From Polytrichum commune (lineage: Eukaryota > Streptophyta > Polytrichopsida > Polytrichales > Polytrichaceae): a stretch of 64,000 nt of DNA. Every line of letters starts with the position of its first letter. Within the stretch, counting starts at the first letter, position 1. Shown here piece after piece: positions 1 through 11,752 of this stretch. The notes below the pieces were generated by a model. The model did no database searches, was not told the origin of the DNA, and worked only from the letters and a program-made list of their open reading frames with translations. The translations under genes and the position numbers were made by a program. The stretch is taken from contig OX485807.1 in NCBI GenBank assembly GCA_950295325.1, forward strand, positions 8,399,001-8,463,000, given 5' to 3'.

Positions 1-957
1 AGATGTGTAATGTTATGAACCTCATTTGAACTTCGTCTATAGTTGTATAGTCTCGTAACCATAAAAAGTCATGTCAACCCTTCCTTACCCTCAAGAGCCC
101 CACAAACTCTCGGAAAAACAGAAACCATTGTGAAGGCTTGTCATATCTTCATCCACCCCCTCCTCGGCATGGAGATTCTTTAATGTTTCAAGAATAAATA
201 GGAGTAAGGTTCATTTGGTTTTGTTTTAATTTGGAGGAGAATGATGTTTTGAAGTTTTTTTGAAGTTCGTAGAAGGTCACTAAGACTTGAAGGAAGAAGC
301 AAATTTTCATGCCCCGGGTGTTGCCCATTTCAAAGGATCAATGGGGGATCGACCATCTTTAGTAGTGTGGCCCCAAACAAAACATGCTTCAAAGTTAGAA
401 TTCAATCTCATTGTGAGAGAAACTCATCATCATTTAAAAATTTCACAAAAATTTAGAATTTAGTATATAGTTTTGAATCACTTTCACTTTAACGTTTGCA
501 AGGATCAAGAATTGTCCATTGTACTGTGTTTGCATCCGTTTAGACCTCTAGTACTCTCAATTTCTGAAATCTCAATATTGGGTTTGTTTAGACCTCTAGT
601 ACTTGGAACTCGAAGTTTAGAGGCCGACCCCATTATCATCATAAATATTTCTAGGGTCTTAGAATTTCACTGAATGCTTTTGAGAACAACATAATATCAG
701 TTAATTGTGAGGGTCTATTCTATGGACTGATCTCCAAGAAGAATGCTCTTGGACAATGTCTATTGGATTTTCTATGGAATCTAAATTCAACCTGAATCTA
801 GGTTTGGGACTTCAAGAGGATCTCAATTGGCAATGGCATCTGTGATGAGAAAGAAGACTATTTCACACAACTGAATACATTTTGTATAGTATTTTCCCAA
901 TGCAAAATTAGTAATTTTGGGAAACACTTTTGAGATTGATTCAAATTCGACCTTTAA
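1..957. other. gene-free, nothing recognised
   Basis: No long reading frame, RNA gene or repeat structure was recognised here. The sequence is AT-rich with scattered stops in all frames. Confidence 0.5.
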
Positions 958-962
958 AATCA

Positions 963-1336
963 GCCATGGGCTAGATCACATCTTCATTCGACTGGGCCCC
1001 GCTCCTCCCACGCCTCCTTTAGTGCCCGCGCCTGTGTGGCAACTCTCCCCTTTGGAGCCAATGTGACAATACCCAGTCAAAATACACCTATTCAAGTTAA
1101 CATCACCTTCATTACTCCCAAGTTAATTGATGAAGTTCCTTCACATGTCAATAGAGCTTGATGGCTCAAGTGATCCGAAGCTTAATGACCTAAGTGACGG
1201 GGTATTGTCACATTGGTTCCCAACGGGGAAGGGTTCCCACACTGGTGCGGGCAGAAAGACCGGGCAATGAAGAAGACGTGGGAGAGGCGGGGCTAAGCTG
1301 AATGAAGATGTGATCTAACCCAGGGCCTAAAATCAT
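963..1336. repeat. foldback (inverted-repeat) element
   Basis: Two imperfect inverted arms lie at about 963-1075 and 1199-1336. Both carry the phrases TAGATCACATCTTCATTC, GCCCCGC and CCAATGTGACAATACC in opposite orientation, around a spacer of about 120 bases. No clear target duplication was found. The form suggests a foldback or MITE-type DNA element. The short frames across the arms are not genes. Confidence 0.6.
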
Positions 1337-2254
1337 GAAGCCAACCATGGATAGTAAATCCCTACTAAATGCATCAGTCGAAACACATACAATCAATTGA
1401 AGCATGATCTAAAGAAATCCATATGACAAAATAAAACGTCCGCATCGGAACTTGTAGGTCAATCCAAAACCCGGCAACAAGTCCGCTCCATCCTCAAAGG
1501 ATGGAGTCGGAGAACCAGTACACACACCATGGATTTAATCAAACACATTTTTTAGGTCCCGCATTTCAAATCTTAGGTCTTGCTCTCTCGCTCACTCGCA
1601 TTAAACCAGGAACTTACTTCGAAGAAGCGGCTCAATGTTTCAGGGTAACACACACATTGACCAAATTGTTGTCGAACAAGTTCATATGATTAATTATCTA
1701 AGCACACCGAGAAGAATATGTCGTAGAAAGTAAAGTGGGTCAGAATACTACCTAGACTTATCTACACAGACAGGGGAGAGTTGACTTGTAATTGTGCTGG
1801 TAATTCGGGAGGATCACAACTGACTTGGCCCTCGCATGCAGGCAGGGCAGTTCCTTTGGATTGGAGACATGCATGAGTGGATTAAAGAGTGTTTTTTAAA
1901 CATTAAATCTCACCAGCATCATCGGCCTAGCATCAAACTACTTCAATGCAACTCTCTGGAGATCACATCAACATGCCGACTAAATTGTTATGAAACGAGG
2001 TCATATGATTCCACTGTGATGCATACGATGTCATAGCGATTAGGTCCAAATACCCGACACTTATCTAGATAGTGGAAAGTTGACTTGTAATCATGTCGGT
2101 ATTTCATTTGGATGCTTGGAAATCAAACTTGTAGTGTTAAAAAAACAACCAGCGGCGACAATGTAGACTAAAGAGCAGACCTGATTTGAAGGGTTGTCCA
2201 TGAGGCGGGCAACTAATGGATGGAGAGAATTGACCACTGAGTTACATATGAAAC
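1337..2254. repeat. diverged direct duplication, no gene
   Basis: The stretch around 1670-1810 resembles 1985-2105. Both hold a GTCATATGATT-like phrase, then ACTTATCTA, then GTTGACTTGTAAT, in the same order. The copies are badly diverged and open only in short frames. No protein was recognised. Confidence 0.35.
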
Positions 2255-2455
2255 GCTTGAGTTTGAGGAATATTCGGTTGATATTCAAGACTTCAGGAGA
2301 ATTGCTGATCGATTTAGAGGAATTTAAAGAATACACCCTCAAATTGAGGAAGAAATACTGAAAGATGTCAACATGTAACCAGTTGGACTTGGAAACACCA
2401 GGATCTCCAACCAATTATGCCCCAAAATCTCCCCGGACATTGGTGGGATCTGCTA
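2255..2455 (+). repeat. dispersed repeat family B, copy 1
   Basis: This matches 22600-22815 and about 61590-61710, both in reverse orientation. Shared phrases include GACTTCAGGAGAA, GTCAACATGTAAC and CCCAAAAATCTCCC. Conceptual reading gives a conserved LCPKISP peptide in copies 1 and 2, so the family may derive from a coding region. No known domain was recognised. Confidence 0.55.
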
Positions 2456-2659
2456 TTTACCTTCAAAATCTAAGGGGGTTGATATACGACTTGTATACAA
2501 ATTTTCTACAAATCCTCACAAAATCTTATAATTGTTTTGACAAAAATAAGACTTATGAGAGACAAATCAAGGAGGGAATGATAATATTAAAGGCATATGT
2601 ACATTGTGCCATTGATGAGTTCATATGCTAAGTATGTAGTGTATTTAACTAGGACTAAA

Positions 2660-3550
2660 GTAAATGTGATAATAGATGTGTTAGTTTCATTTACTGTTGT
2701 TAGTCATATGATAATAGTTCTTAATGACTACCCTATCCATTCTTGTTAGGATTTGTATTTTGGGTTGTAAGTGTTTACAAAATGGAGGCTTTTGGAGTGC
2801 TCACGGGCTCTCCCTTGAGTTTTTTTTCTCCATATTGTGGCTAAGTTATTGTGCTTTTGTCTTTTCTTGTTTGATGCAATCATTGAGTTACATGCTATGG
2901 ATGACCAAAAACGTTCAATGACTTTCTCATTGGAAAATGCTCGGGGGGGGGGGGGGGGTAGTGTGTTAAAAAGTTAAGGATATAGGTGCGAACAACCACT
3001 ATTTTATAGGGGGGTATTACTTTCAATTCACCTATTTTTTTCACATGCTATCATTATGTAAACTTCTACTTTGGGTTAATAGAAAAATGGCTTGCCTTAC
3101 TTATAATTCCAAATTACCTATTATTTCATACCCTAAAGTACTTTAAAGATGTCCAATGCCATTTTTGATACCCTATATTACTCTTAAGTCCAATTATAAT
3201 TTTTTGCCCTCATGTTTTTTAAATACCCTATCATTTGTTCGCACGTGTATTGCTACTCCAACCAATGACTACCCCCCCCCCCTGAGGGAAAATGATAATG
3301 GATTTCATATGTAATAAAGGTATTTTCAATTCATGATTTTTATCTTGTGTATGTAGTGGAGGCATTTATCACATCAAAATTAGAAAGCTTGGTTTGTCTA
3401 CATGAATCCATTTCCTAGCTTGCAATTAGTACATGTACATTTGTTTCTCTATATAAACTTTTCGTGTATAGGGGTTTAATTTCATAGTGACCCATGCATG
3501 TCATTTAGGTTTCTATTGAAGAGTCCACCCCTGGGCATGGCTCTATTATA
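2660..3550 (+). repeat. dispersed repeat family C, copy 1 (interrupted)
   Basis: About 540 bp of sequence, after removing the insertion at 2940-3286, matches 15690-16206 (same strand) and 39275-39610 (opposite strand). Shared phrases include GAGTTACATGCTATGGATGA, GACTTTCTCATTG and GAAGAGTCCACCCCTGG. The other two copies are continuous where copy 1 is interrupted. They therefore serve as natural empty sites. Confidence 0.75.
2940..3286. mobile_element. 347-bp TIR transposon, CTCGGGG family
   Basis: The left end reads CTCGGGG followed by a long G run. The right end is its reverse complement, a C run followed by CCCTGAG. Perfect 8-bp direct repeats GGAAAATG flank it at 2932-2939 and 3287-3294. 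Inside the ends, GTGCGAACAA on the left and ACGTGCGAACAA on the right (reverse complement) form a second conserved block. Paralogous sequence at 15,690-16,206 is uninterrupted at this point. No coding capacity is present, so the element is non-autonomous. Confidence 0.9.
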
Positions 3551-3565
3551 TATGGCCTATCTTTT

Positions 3566-3594
3566 TGAGAGAGAGAGAGAGAGAGAGAGAGAGC
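3566..3594. repeat. GA microsatellite
   Basis: A dinucleotide GA run of about 14 units directly follows the family C repeat. Confidence 0.9.
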
Positions 3595-5898
3595 ATTGAG
3601 GAATCTCAATGGCAATATAATACTAACTTCCCAAAAAATTGAACCTTCATTGTCTCATTTTTAGGACATGATGTTGCTAGATTTGAAGATGGGTGGGAAG
3701 TAAGAATTAAGAATAAATGGACTCACAAGAGTCTAAAAGTGAATGCGCTTTCCATGTACTTTCACCCTAAAGGCACATGCATGTATCACATATTAGCACA
3801 TTGTTCATGGGCTATAAAATGAATGTGCAAGGCTAGAAAGTGAAAACTTTATGGAACAAACTTGTTGACATCGATTTAAAGCTCACATCCATACAGTGAT
3901 GCTTTGAAATGACTTGGTGAAGCACTGGGGCTCTCATGTACTTGGAGGGGTCACATGCACTAATGGAGTATTTATAAAGGGACTATGCAAGAATGCTTGT
4001 ATTCATACGTTATTATGCATATTTGATGAATAATCTTGCAATACATATATTATAATCTCAAAATAAAATTTCAAAACCTAACTATATTTATGAAATTGTA
4101 GATGAGACCCTATCTATTATCACACCCAATTTTCTAGTGGAATGTTAATTACCCCCTTTTGGTGAACTCCACATAAGCATTTTTCACTTTTGTATTAAAT
4201 CAAGATAACATCATAGCTTTGTGTTAGAAAATAATATATTTTGAACAAATGTAGTCTTACAATCTATTAGAAGACAAACGTTGTTAATGACTATTTATGG
4301 ATGTTATGGAATAGAATGTGGGTTTAAATTGAAAAATAATACTTCTGTAAGATTTTTATGAATGAACATTATATTGTGTCAAACTTCATTCAATTATGAT
4401 TTGATGTGAAAATTTTCTTACGATGGACATTTATAGGGTTCAAGTCATATAAAACTTGCACGAACGCAAACTTGAAAGTCTACTTACAACTTCTTCTTTT
4501 GAATAGTAATATTTGGACATGGGAACCTATTTTGTTAAGGATGTTTTCATTTTGTTGCCTTCTACTAAAATAAAATGAAATGCAATTGATTTTGAAGTCT
4601 AGGAAGTCGAAAAGGCTAATGGGATTGAAAATACTTTTCAACAGTTGCACATTGATTTTACAAAAACAAGTGATAGCTTCTTAAGGAATAAGTTATTTTA
4701 TTTTTCTTTTCTTTTGTCACAAATAGACATATGTGCTTTATGAACTCTTACCTCAAAAACATTTTAGCAAAAAATGATTTAATTTGCATCTCCATCCACC
4801 CCTTCCAAAGTTCTCATTTGGACAAAAATGTCCTCATGGGACATTAAGGGGTTAACATAAGTGATCATGAAAGCCTATACTTGAACACAAAAAACATGTT
4901 CTTGACCTACATGCTTCCATTTTTGGTAAATTAGTAAATAAGTGAGTCAAAAGTGATCATATTTAAATTGAACCCATTCAAGGATTTCATTGTGAACGGT
5001 TGAAAACTTCAAAATTCATTTGAATTCACATACACGTCATGCTTGCCTTTGCAATTAACTAGGTGTTAAGTAAATGAAGTCTTATGAATGAATTTTGAAC
5101 GTAATGAAATTATAATTTTGTAGATTTATTTGGCAAACCTCACGATCAAAATGAAAAATAGCTTGAGATGTGGGCTACGTCTCTTGTTGAAAATACGTTT
5201 AGTTGTATGCATATAATGTTATTTGTGAGTAAGACACATCCACAGTGACAATCCGATCGCAATCAAACATTATTTCTCAATTAAAGGCTCAAGGTCTCTC
5301 AAACAACAATACATGCAATTATGACAGTCATTCACAGTCACTTTATTTACCTCGACAATAGTTTGGCAGTGAGTTCATTTTATGTAGACCTTTGTATGGT
5401 GGGCATTCATAGGCACAACTTTCATCTTTATCTTACATTTTAGTATCTTATTTGAATTTATTTACCAAAGCTGAGAGCACTTTGGGATAGTCAATTGTCT
5501 CATATTCATTAAACCCATTCAATGGAGCTTGAAATGTCAATACAATCACCCTTACATAAATATCAATCTTCTTTGATTAATTATCATTTTGATTTCAATT
5601 GTCAAACTATTATTTTTTACCTAATTACGGTCAAAGTAACCAAGTGCCCAAAATTTGAGACAATGATCAAACCAAATATGCATGTTAAATGACCATGGTT
5701 TAGTTATTTGATTTGTTCTTTACGTCTTTGATTGTAATTATAATTGTAAATGATTACAACTAAAAGTAGATTAGTGGTATTATCCAACACACATTTAAAT
5801 ACATACATGTATTCCTCATTTTCCAATCATATCAAATTTCAAAGCAAGTATGTCTTTTTGGTACTAATTCACATTCTCACAACATACCATAGACATAC
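3595..5898. other. AT-rich intergenic, nothing recognised
   Basis: About 2.3 kb of strongly AT-rich DNA with no long frame, splice-supported exon or repeat structure that I could identify. Confidence 0.5.
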
Positions 5899-5900
5899 TA

Positions 5901-6046
5901 CACGAAATATGATATTTAGTGTCAGAAACTATTTGAATTTCACAGAGTTTTTTTTTTTTACTATAGATGTAACTTTTTACCAAGTAAAGTTGTTATTGTT
6001 CTATAACGTCCAATATAGTGAATAACACTAAATATCATATTTAGTG
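5901..6046. mobile_element. 146-bp TA-flanked MITE with palindromic ends
   Basis: The left end is CACGAAATATGATATTTAGTG and the right end its near reverse complement at 6024-6046. A TA dinucleotide flanks each end (5899-5900 and 6047-6048). The same terminus occurs at 20628, 21249 and, degenerately, 22818. The terminus is itself a palindrome with one centre base. TA flanks fit a Tc1/mariner-Stowaway type MITE; this is inference. Confidence 0.7.
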
Positions 6047-7626
6047 TAGTTTTATTATCAAATATTATGAAGAGTTAGATGTTGAAAGCTAGATGTTGAT
6101 TATTTTTAGAGGGGAGTGCTATCTTGTGAGGAGTGAGCAATGAGTGGTGAGCGATGAGCAGTAACTTGTGAGCGGTGAAGAAGGCTAAATATTTGGTAAC
6201 AAGCCCATTGGTATCCTTTACCCATTGTATTTTGGCATGAAGAATAGTAGTCATCTTGGATTTTCAAAAAAATGAATGCCAACGTTAGCGCCATTGTGGT
6301 ATCACATTGGTGGCACATAACAACATCGATGTCTTAATAATAGTTGATGTCTTCATAATAATTAGAGAAATACATATACAATATGCTCTACATAAAAATT
6401 ATGAAATCAACCAAATGAAGCTTTTAAACAAGATAAACAAGCATAATTTATGCACAAAATAAATTAATGGCCTTGCGATTAAGAATTGGGGAGTCATCTG
6501 AGTCTTCAAAATTGGTGTTTTTACTAACAACTAAAAAATGATTGTGTGATTAAAGTCTTCAAGACGGAATCATAAACATTTTGGTCACCTTCCAATGCCA
6601 AGAGATGATGCTTCAAAGTGCAGCAAGCATGTATAGACTGTCTTATCAAAGAGGTAGTACACAATTATCAAGAGAACAATCAATGAGAGCATGTTAATTG
6701 GTATTGAAGTTATACTAAGAAAGTCTTAATATAAATTTGATTTATATCAGTGAATGTAGTGAGGTTTGCAATAACGCCTTCGGGTTTTGACAAAACATTG
6801 ATCAAAACTTGGAAGAATATTGGATGTTTTTCTCATGGGGCCCTCCAAGGTGTGATACCATCATTTTTCATCAATTGAGAAGTATCATCTATGAAGTTGA
6901 ATTAAGCATCATCATCCAAATTCATATCATGCTCCAAAATATCTTTGTCAATATTCATTTGAAAAGGTAAATGTGTGTATTTCAATCCATAAGTATTACC
7001 AAGAGTGTGAATGAGTAAGAGCGTTATGAACTTGATTGTCTACAAAATTTTTTAAAGTAAGTAAAATAACAAATCAATCAAAATATAATGTACACAAATA
7101 AAATTGATTTAAGAAATTGAGAAATAAACATGAACAAACGAAATTGTAAAATTAACCATTTGTTTGGATATTGAGGATTGTCCAAACAAAATGAGTTCAC
7201 ACAAATCCAATATTCATGACCGACCTTAAAATCATAATTAAAGAATTAACAATACAATTCTTTTGTCCGCTTTGGATCTTCAAGGTAAAATATTAACAAA
7301 AACATCATTGTTGTGAAGATACTGCATGCAAAATAGAAATAAAACAAGAAGAAATTATTGAGATTATGCATTCCAAAAAGGTATTGAAGAAGAAGGGTTT
7401 GAGATTACATGCACATGAAGCTCCTCTAGAATATCTGCAATAGCCAAATCAAATGCTAGTTTTGCTTTTTAAACACCTTGAAAGTAGAATGTGTGATTTG
7501 CACCAACCTAGATAACATTAGTACAACCCATGTAAGTTCAATGTGTTGTCGAGCGATAAAGAAAAAAGAATCCATTGATAATTCAATATATAGTTTGAAA
7601 GAATTGGTAAGGAAAAAAACCTAGGT

Positions 7627-8680
7627 GTGGAGATCCAAAGCTACTAGGAGATGCCATGAAATATTATTTGAGGGTGGAAGATCTCAATACTATGGATTGT
7701 GCTTTAGAGGGATCTAAGCTATTTGTCTCTACCAAAGTGAAGCTCAATATGCCACCAAATGCCGATTACAATTCACATCAACCCAACGAAGTGAATTACT
7801 AAATTCCTCACCTTAGCACTAGAGCTAGAAGGGCATGCATAGAGGTGTCATTGAGTTTTGCAGAGCATGGTGTGGCACATACCACATTGGTATTAAAATT
7901 TGATTTTTTTTCTTCCCATTGGCACATTTTAAGATTGCCACCCAACTTTGCGAAAAGATTTTGGATGATACAAGCCAATATAAGGACTTTGTATAACACC
8001 AAAGTCGGAACTGACAAACAGGGGACCCATGCTCTTACATACATGGGATTGAAAAAGGAGTTCCGTTCCACTAATAATGTGGAGTATGAGTTTTGGTTTT
8101 GCCTTGACAACATCAAACGTTGTATGAGTGATAGCAAGAAGAAATATGTGTTGGACTAGTCTATAGTATCTAACACATGGCTAATGAAGATAGATATCAA
8201 TTTCTCAAGGCAAGAGGTAGTGGTGCTTGAAGATGTCGGGTTCCAATTATAACAGAGGGAGGCTCTCTCTCCTTGGCGTAGGCTTTCCATAATTGCAACA
8301 CTCCCAATCCCTTGGATAGATTTCCGTGTGCCATCAAACTCGGATGCCTATCCAACTTTGTAGGTTTGGAAAAAATAATGTGCCGCAATCTAGTAGCACC
8401 AACAACAAATCACAAAACCAAATGGGAGAGTGCCGGACTGATGGATAGTTATTATGTGATTGGAGTCATTGCCATTCCATATCCAAGATTTGAAGTGTAA
8501 ATCAACATTATCTCCAAGAAGGATATCGCATACCAATCACAATTGGCGACATACAACATTAAACATGCCCCAACTTTACAAAAATGTCATCTCAATCTTT
8601 GGGAAAGAAAGGTAAATGGGTGTATTGCAAACATCTTTATTATTGTTGTTTAAATTTCTTTGTAGAGTGGATTATGATAG
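7627..8680 (+). pseudogene. MULE-1 SWIM-domain transposase remnant (copy 1)
   Basis: This is homologous along its length to the reading frame at 9642-10740. It starts near the GTGTGGAGATCCAAA phrase and includes the shared YEFWFCLD-IKRC and SGSKKKYVLD-like segments (7845-8159). It has many stops and frameshifts, for example a TAG where copy 2 encodes Trp after KKYVLD. The SWIM CxC region is eroded, but the downstream CKH-like stretch near 8615-8640 can be traced. Its 3' tail resumes at 11865 after the LTR insertion, with GATAGTGACAAATTC. Copy 1 keeps AAG where copy 2 has a TAG stop (10602), which shows that stop is a mutation. Non-functional. Confidence 0.75.
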
Positions 8681-9229
8681 TGTGAGGCCAAACCGCCCAC
8701 CCTTAAGCGTCCTAGTCCGGGTGAGGGAATGGATGTCACATTCGTGTTAGTATAACTCCATCTTACCAAATGTGTGAGAATTCAGTACATTTCTCGTCGA
8801 TTCGAGTACACCAATTTATTCCATCATAAGATTACAAGTGTTAAAAAACACTCTTAGAATCTAAGATGCTCTAATTGTTTTTTGGCTCTAAAACATGCAA
8901 AACAAAATCATTTTGTTCATGCTATATACCGTTGGAATCGTATTCTCGGCGTGCAAAATATAGTATACATTACATACCTTCAAATTTATTTTGATTTTAA
9001 AGTTATTTTCTTACAATTTCGTTCGTACAACCTACCTCCATCTCCGCCTCAGAAGATTGTTCTTCTTTTTCGTATTGTGTGGCGTATTTCTCCATGGTTG
9101 CACGTGAGCGTACATGTCCTTTCCATTGGTTTACGAGCTTGGATAAGGTGACCCAAAAATATATCAAACCATCCTTGCAGTTTCAAACACAAGCAAATAT
9201 GCAAGGATTACAAAGACGCGAAAACAATG

Positions 9230-10847
9230 GACGACGCCGAGACTAAGTATCATGTGATTCGTTCTTGGTGGTTGTCATCCGGATCTGCCTCAGAAGAAGG
9301 CATCCTTGGCCTTTCAGAGTGGTTGGGTTTTTGGCACTTTCGTTATAGACAATGGGGTGGTCATATGCTATTTATAAATATATATCAAAATTCATTATTC
9401 AATGTCATTCATTTTTCTTCCATTATTATATATATATATATTATATTTTTATTATCCTCATATTTGTGTGTTGTTCATAAGATATGACAATAGAACAATG
9501 TGCGGAAATGCCAACATGCAACCTTGCAGAGACTATACACAAAAAATAGCTCCAACAATCCGGCAACAAGATGACTTGTTTATATGAAGCTACAGTAGAT
9601 GACATGATCCGTGCCTTCATGCAAATTGCAAATTATCGGACATGGTTGAAAGGGGATCTGATGGTAAAGGTCTTGATTCGGCATCCTTGAAACTCAAAGC
9701 AGCTACCAGGTGTGGAGATCCAAAAATGTTGGCTGATGCCATAAAGTCTTATATAGGGGCAGAAGACGTCAACACTAGAGATTGTACATTGGAAGGGTCA
9801 GAGTTTTTTGGTTCCACCAAACGTAAACTCAACCTATCACCGGATATTGATTGTGACTCTCATCGACCCAACAAAGTGAACTATTTAATTCCTCGTCCCA
9901 ACACCCGAGCAACTAGTCAACGCATAGAGGAATCATTGAATTCTACAATTCATGGTGTGGCTCATACTACATCTGTGTTAGAGACTGATTGTCTCGCTTC
10001 TAAGTGGCACATTGTAAGATTGCCACCCAACTCAGCCAAACGATGTTGGGCACTGCAAGCCATTACAGGGACTATGTGCAATACCAAAGTCGGGACTGGG
10101 GAACATGGCACACCTGCTCCAACATACAAAGGGCTCAGAAAGGAATTTTGCTCTCCCAACAATGTGGAGTATGAATTTTGGTTTTGCCTTGACGATATCA
10201 AGCGTTGTGTGAGTGGCAGTAAGAAAAAATATGTGTTGGATTGGCCTACAGTACCCAACACGTGGCCGGTGAAGATAGGTACCAATCTATCGAGAGAGGA
10301 GGTTCTGACACTTGAAGATGTTGAATTTCAACTACAGCAGAGGGAGGCATTGTCCCCTTGTCGTAGGCTTTCAACAATCGCAACTCTTCCCAACCTTCGC
10401 TCGCATTTTTGTATGCCACAAAATCCGGATGTCCACCCTACATTCAGGTTTGGGAAGACAGTGCGTCGTAATCCAACAGCACCGCTGGCGGATCACAAAA
10501 ACAAATGGGAGAGCACCGGACTCATGAAAGATTACTATGTGGTTGGGGTCACTGCCATTCCATATCCGGGCTTTGAAGCGATAATCAACATTATCTCCAA
10601 GTAGGATATCACCTACCATATCACAATTGGCGACATCCCACATTGCACATGCCCGGATTTGACGAAAATATCATCTCATGCATCGGGGAAAAAAAGAAAA
10701 TTGGTGTATTGTAAACATCTTTATTATGTGTTTAGATTTTTGTGCAAGGTGGATTACGAGAGTGACAAGTTCATTCATGCACCTACATATACCTATAATG
10801 AGGTCATGCAACTACTTGAACTTGTTGATATTGTAGAATGTGAGTAG
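9230..10847 (+). pseudogene. MULE SWIM-domain transposase, C-terminal part (copy 2)
   Basis: The longest frame is 9642-10604 (320 aa). The same frame continues after a single TAG at 10602-10604 to 10847, giving about 402 codons. The extension carries a SWIM zinc finger: C-T-C near 10645, 19 residues, then C-K-H near 10710 (CxCx(n)CxH). SWIM fingers in plant MULE and FAR1-type transposases lie C-terminal to the DDE catalytic domain and probably bind DNA. Upstream, 9500-9650 still encodes an AET-like segment and MTCLYEATVDDMIRAFMQIA in another frame, with a stop near 9546 and a one-base shift near 9652. Part of 9230-9360 also looks coding. No DDE triad was found. A decaying transposase gene, not a host gene. 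Confidence 0.75.
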
Positions 10848-11545
10848 TATTGCAAGTGTTCTATTAAGCAACATATATTTGAATGTCAATAAATGGCATG
10901 TTTTGGTTTGGATGATTATAATAAAAATTAGCTATAGACTGAAAGTATTTCAAATGATTCAGTAACTTCAATTCTATTTAGACTACGGCCCAACCGTGAG
11001 CGGTTTGATTGATTTACACGGATAAATAATAACAAGTTTCTAAAATTAAAAAATAATCGAGAAGATTCTACGCACATTCGCGTAGTAACCTCTTCTTGGT
11101 ATCCGCCTATAGATTATTCCTACTTTCTCATTAGCTCAATTTGGGATAGCACCAGTCAATGTAACCAACCGGATTCGAACCCGGGTTGATCTAGACCTAA
11201 TACCAGTCTCTTACACAACTCGCATCTACAGGCGGATGTCTCAAAACCTAGTAGCTACCTACATATTGATTATTTCTAATATCTAATTTCCTTGCTTTTG
11301 TACATTGTGAGCCTTAACTCAACCCATGAGCGGTTTGAGTGGTTCACAATTATGACACCTACATATACGTATAATGAGGTTATGCACCTACTTGAACTTG
11401 TTGATGTTGTGGAATGTGAGTAGTTGTGCAAGTGTTGGTTGTAACTACATGTATAAGGATGTCAATAAATGACATGTATTGGTTTGGATTATTATAATAA
11501 AAATCAGCAATGGATTGAAAGTGTTTAAAATGATCCATGGCAATA
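10785..11545 (+). repeat. duplicated 3' tail of the SWIM gene
   Basis: About 185 bases after the SWIM region (10785-10970) recur at 11355-11545, and more distantly at 11880-12070 (the MULE-1 tail). Shared phrases include ACCTACATATAC, TACTTGAACTTGTTGAT and GGTTTGGATTATTATAATA. The 10785 and 11355 copies flank the SINE-like insert at 10985-11350. Confidence 0.7.
11101..11237 (-). repeat. tRNA-derived, SINE-like segment
   Basis: The minus strand holds a clear polymerase III B-box-like motif, GGGTTCGAATCC, with a possible A box about 40 bases upstream. The segment is bounded by inverted ATCCGCCTATAGAT and ATCTACAGGCGGAT. Wider flanks near 10985-11020 and 11310-11340 share GAGCGGTTTGA as a direct repeat. 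It does not fold as a complete tRNA to my eye. A SINE or tRNA-like pseudogene is the best reading. Confidence 0.5.
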
Positions 11546-11639
11546 GGGCCCTTTCACGTGTGTTTCATTTAAAATACTGGCAATTTACAATTGAAAATAT
11601 GCAATTAATTTGTCAAAATACTGGTTATGTACCCTAAAC

Positions 11640-11752
11640 CCGTGTGTCTTTACTAAATTTGGAGTCATTGCTCATATGTTACTGCTCATTGCTCATGTGT
11701 TACTGCTCACCGCTCACCGCTCACTGCTCATCGCTCATAAGATAGCTTCCCT
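11640..11752. repeat. right terminal repeat of the second MULE copy
   Basis: It ends ...CTCATAAGATAGCTTCCCTC, matching the MULE-1 left end (reverse complement) and the MULE-1 right end at about 12150-12260. It shares the phrases TACTAAATTTGG, GTGTTAC and GCTCACCGCTCA. LTR-A sequence resumes right after it, so this marks where MULE copy 2 ends inside LTR-A. Confidence 0.6.
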
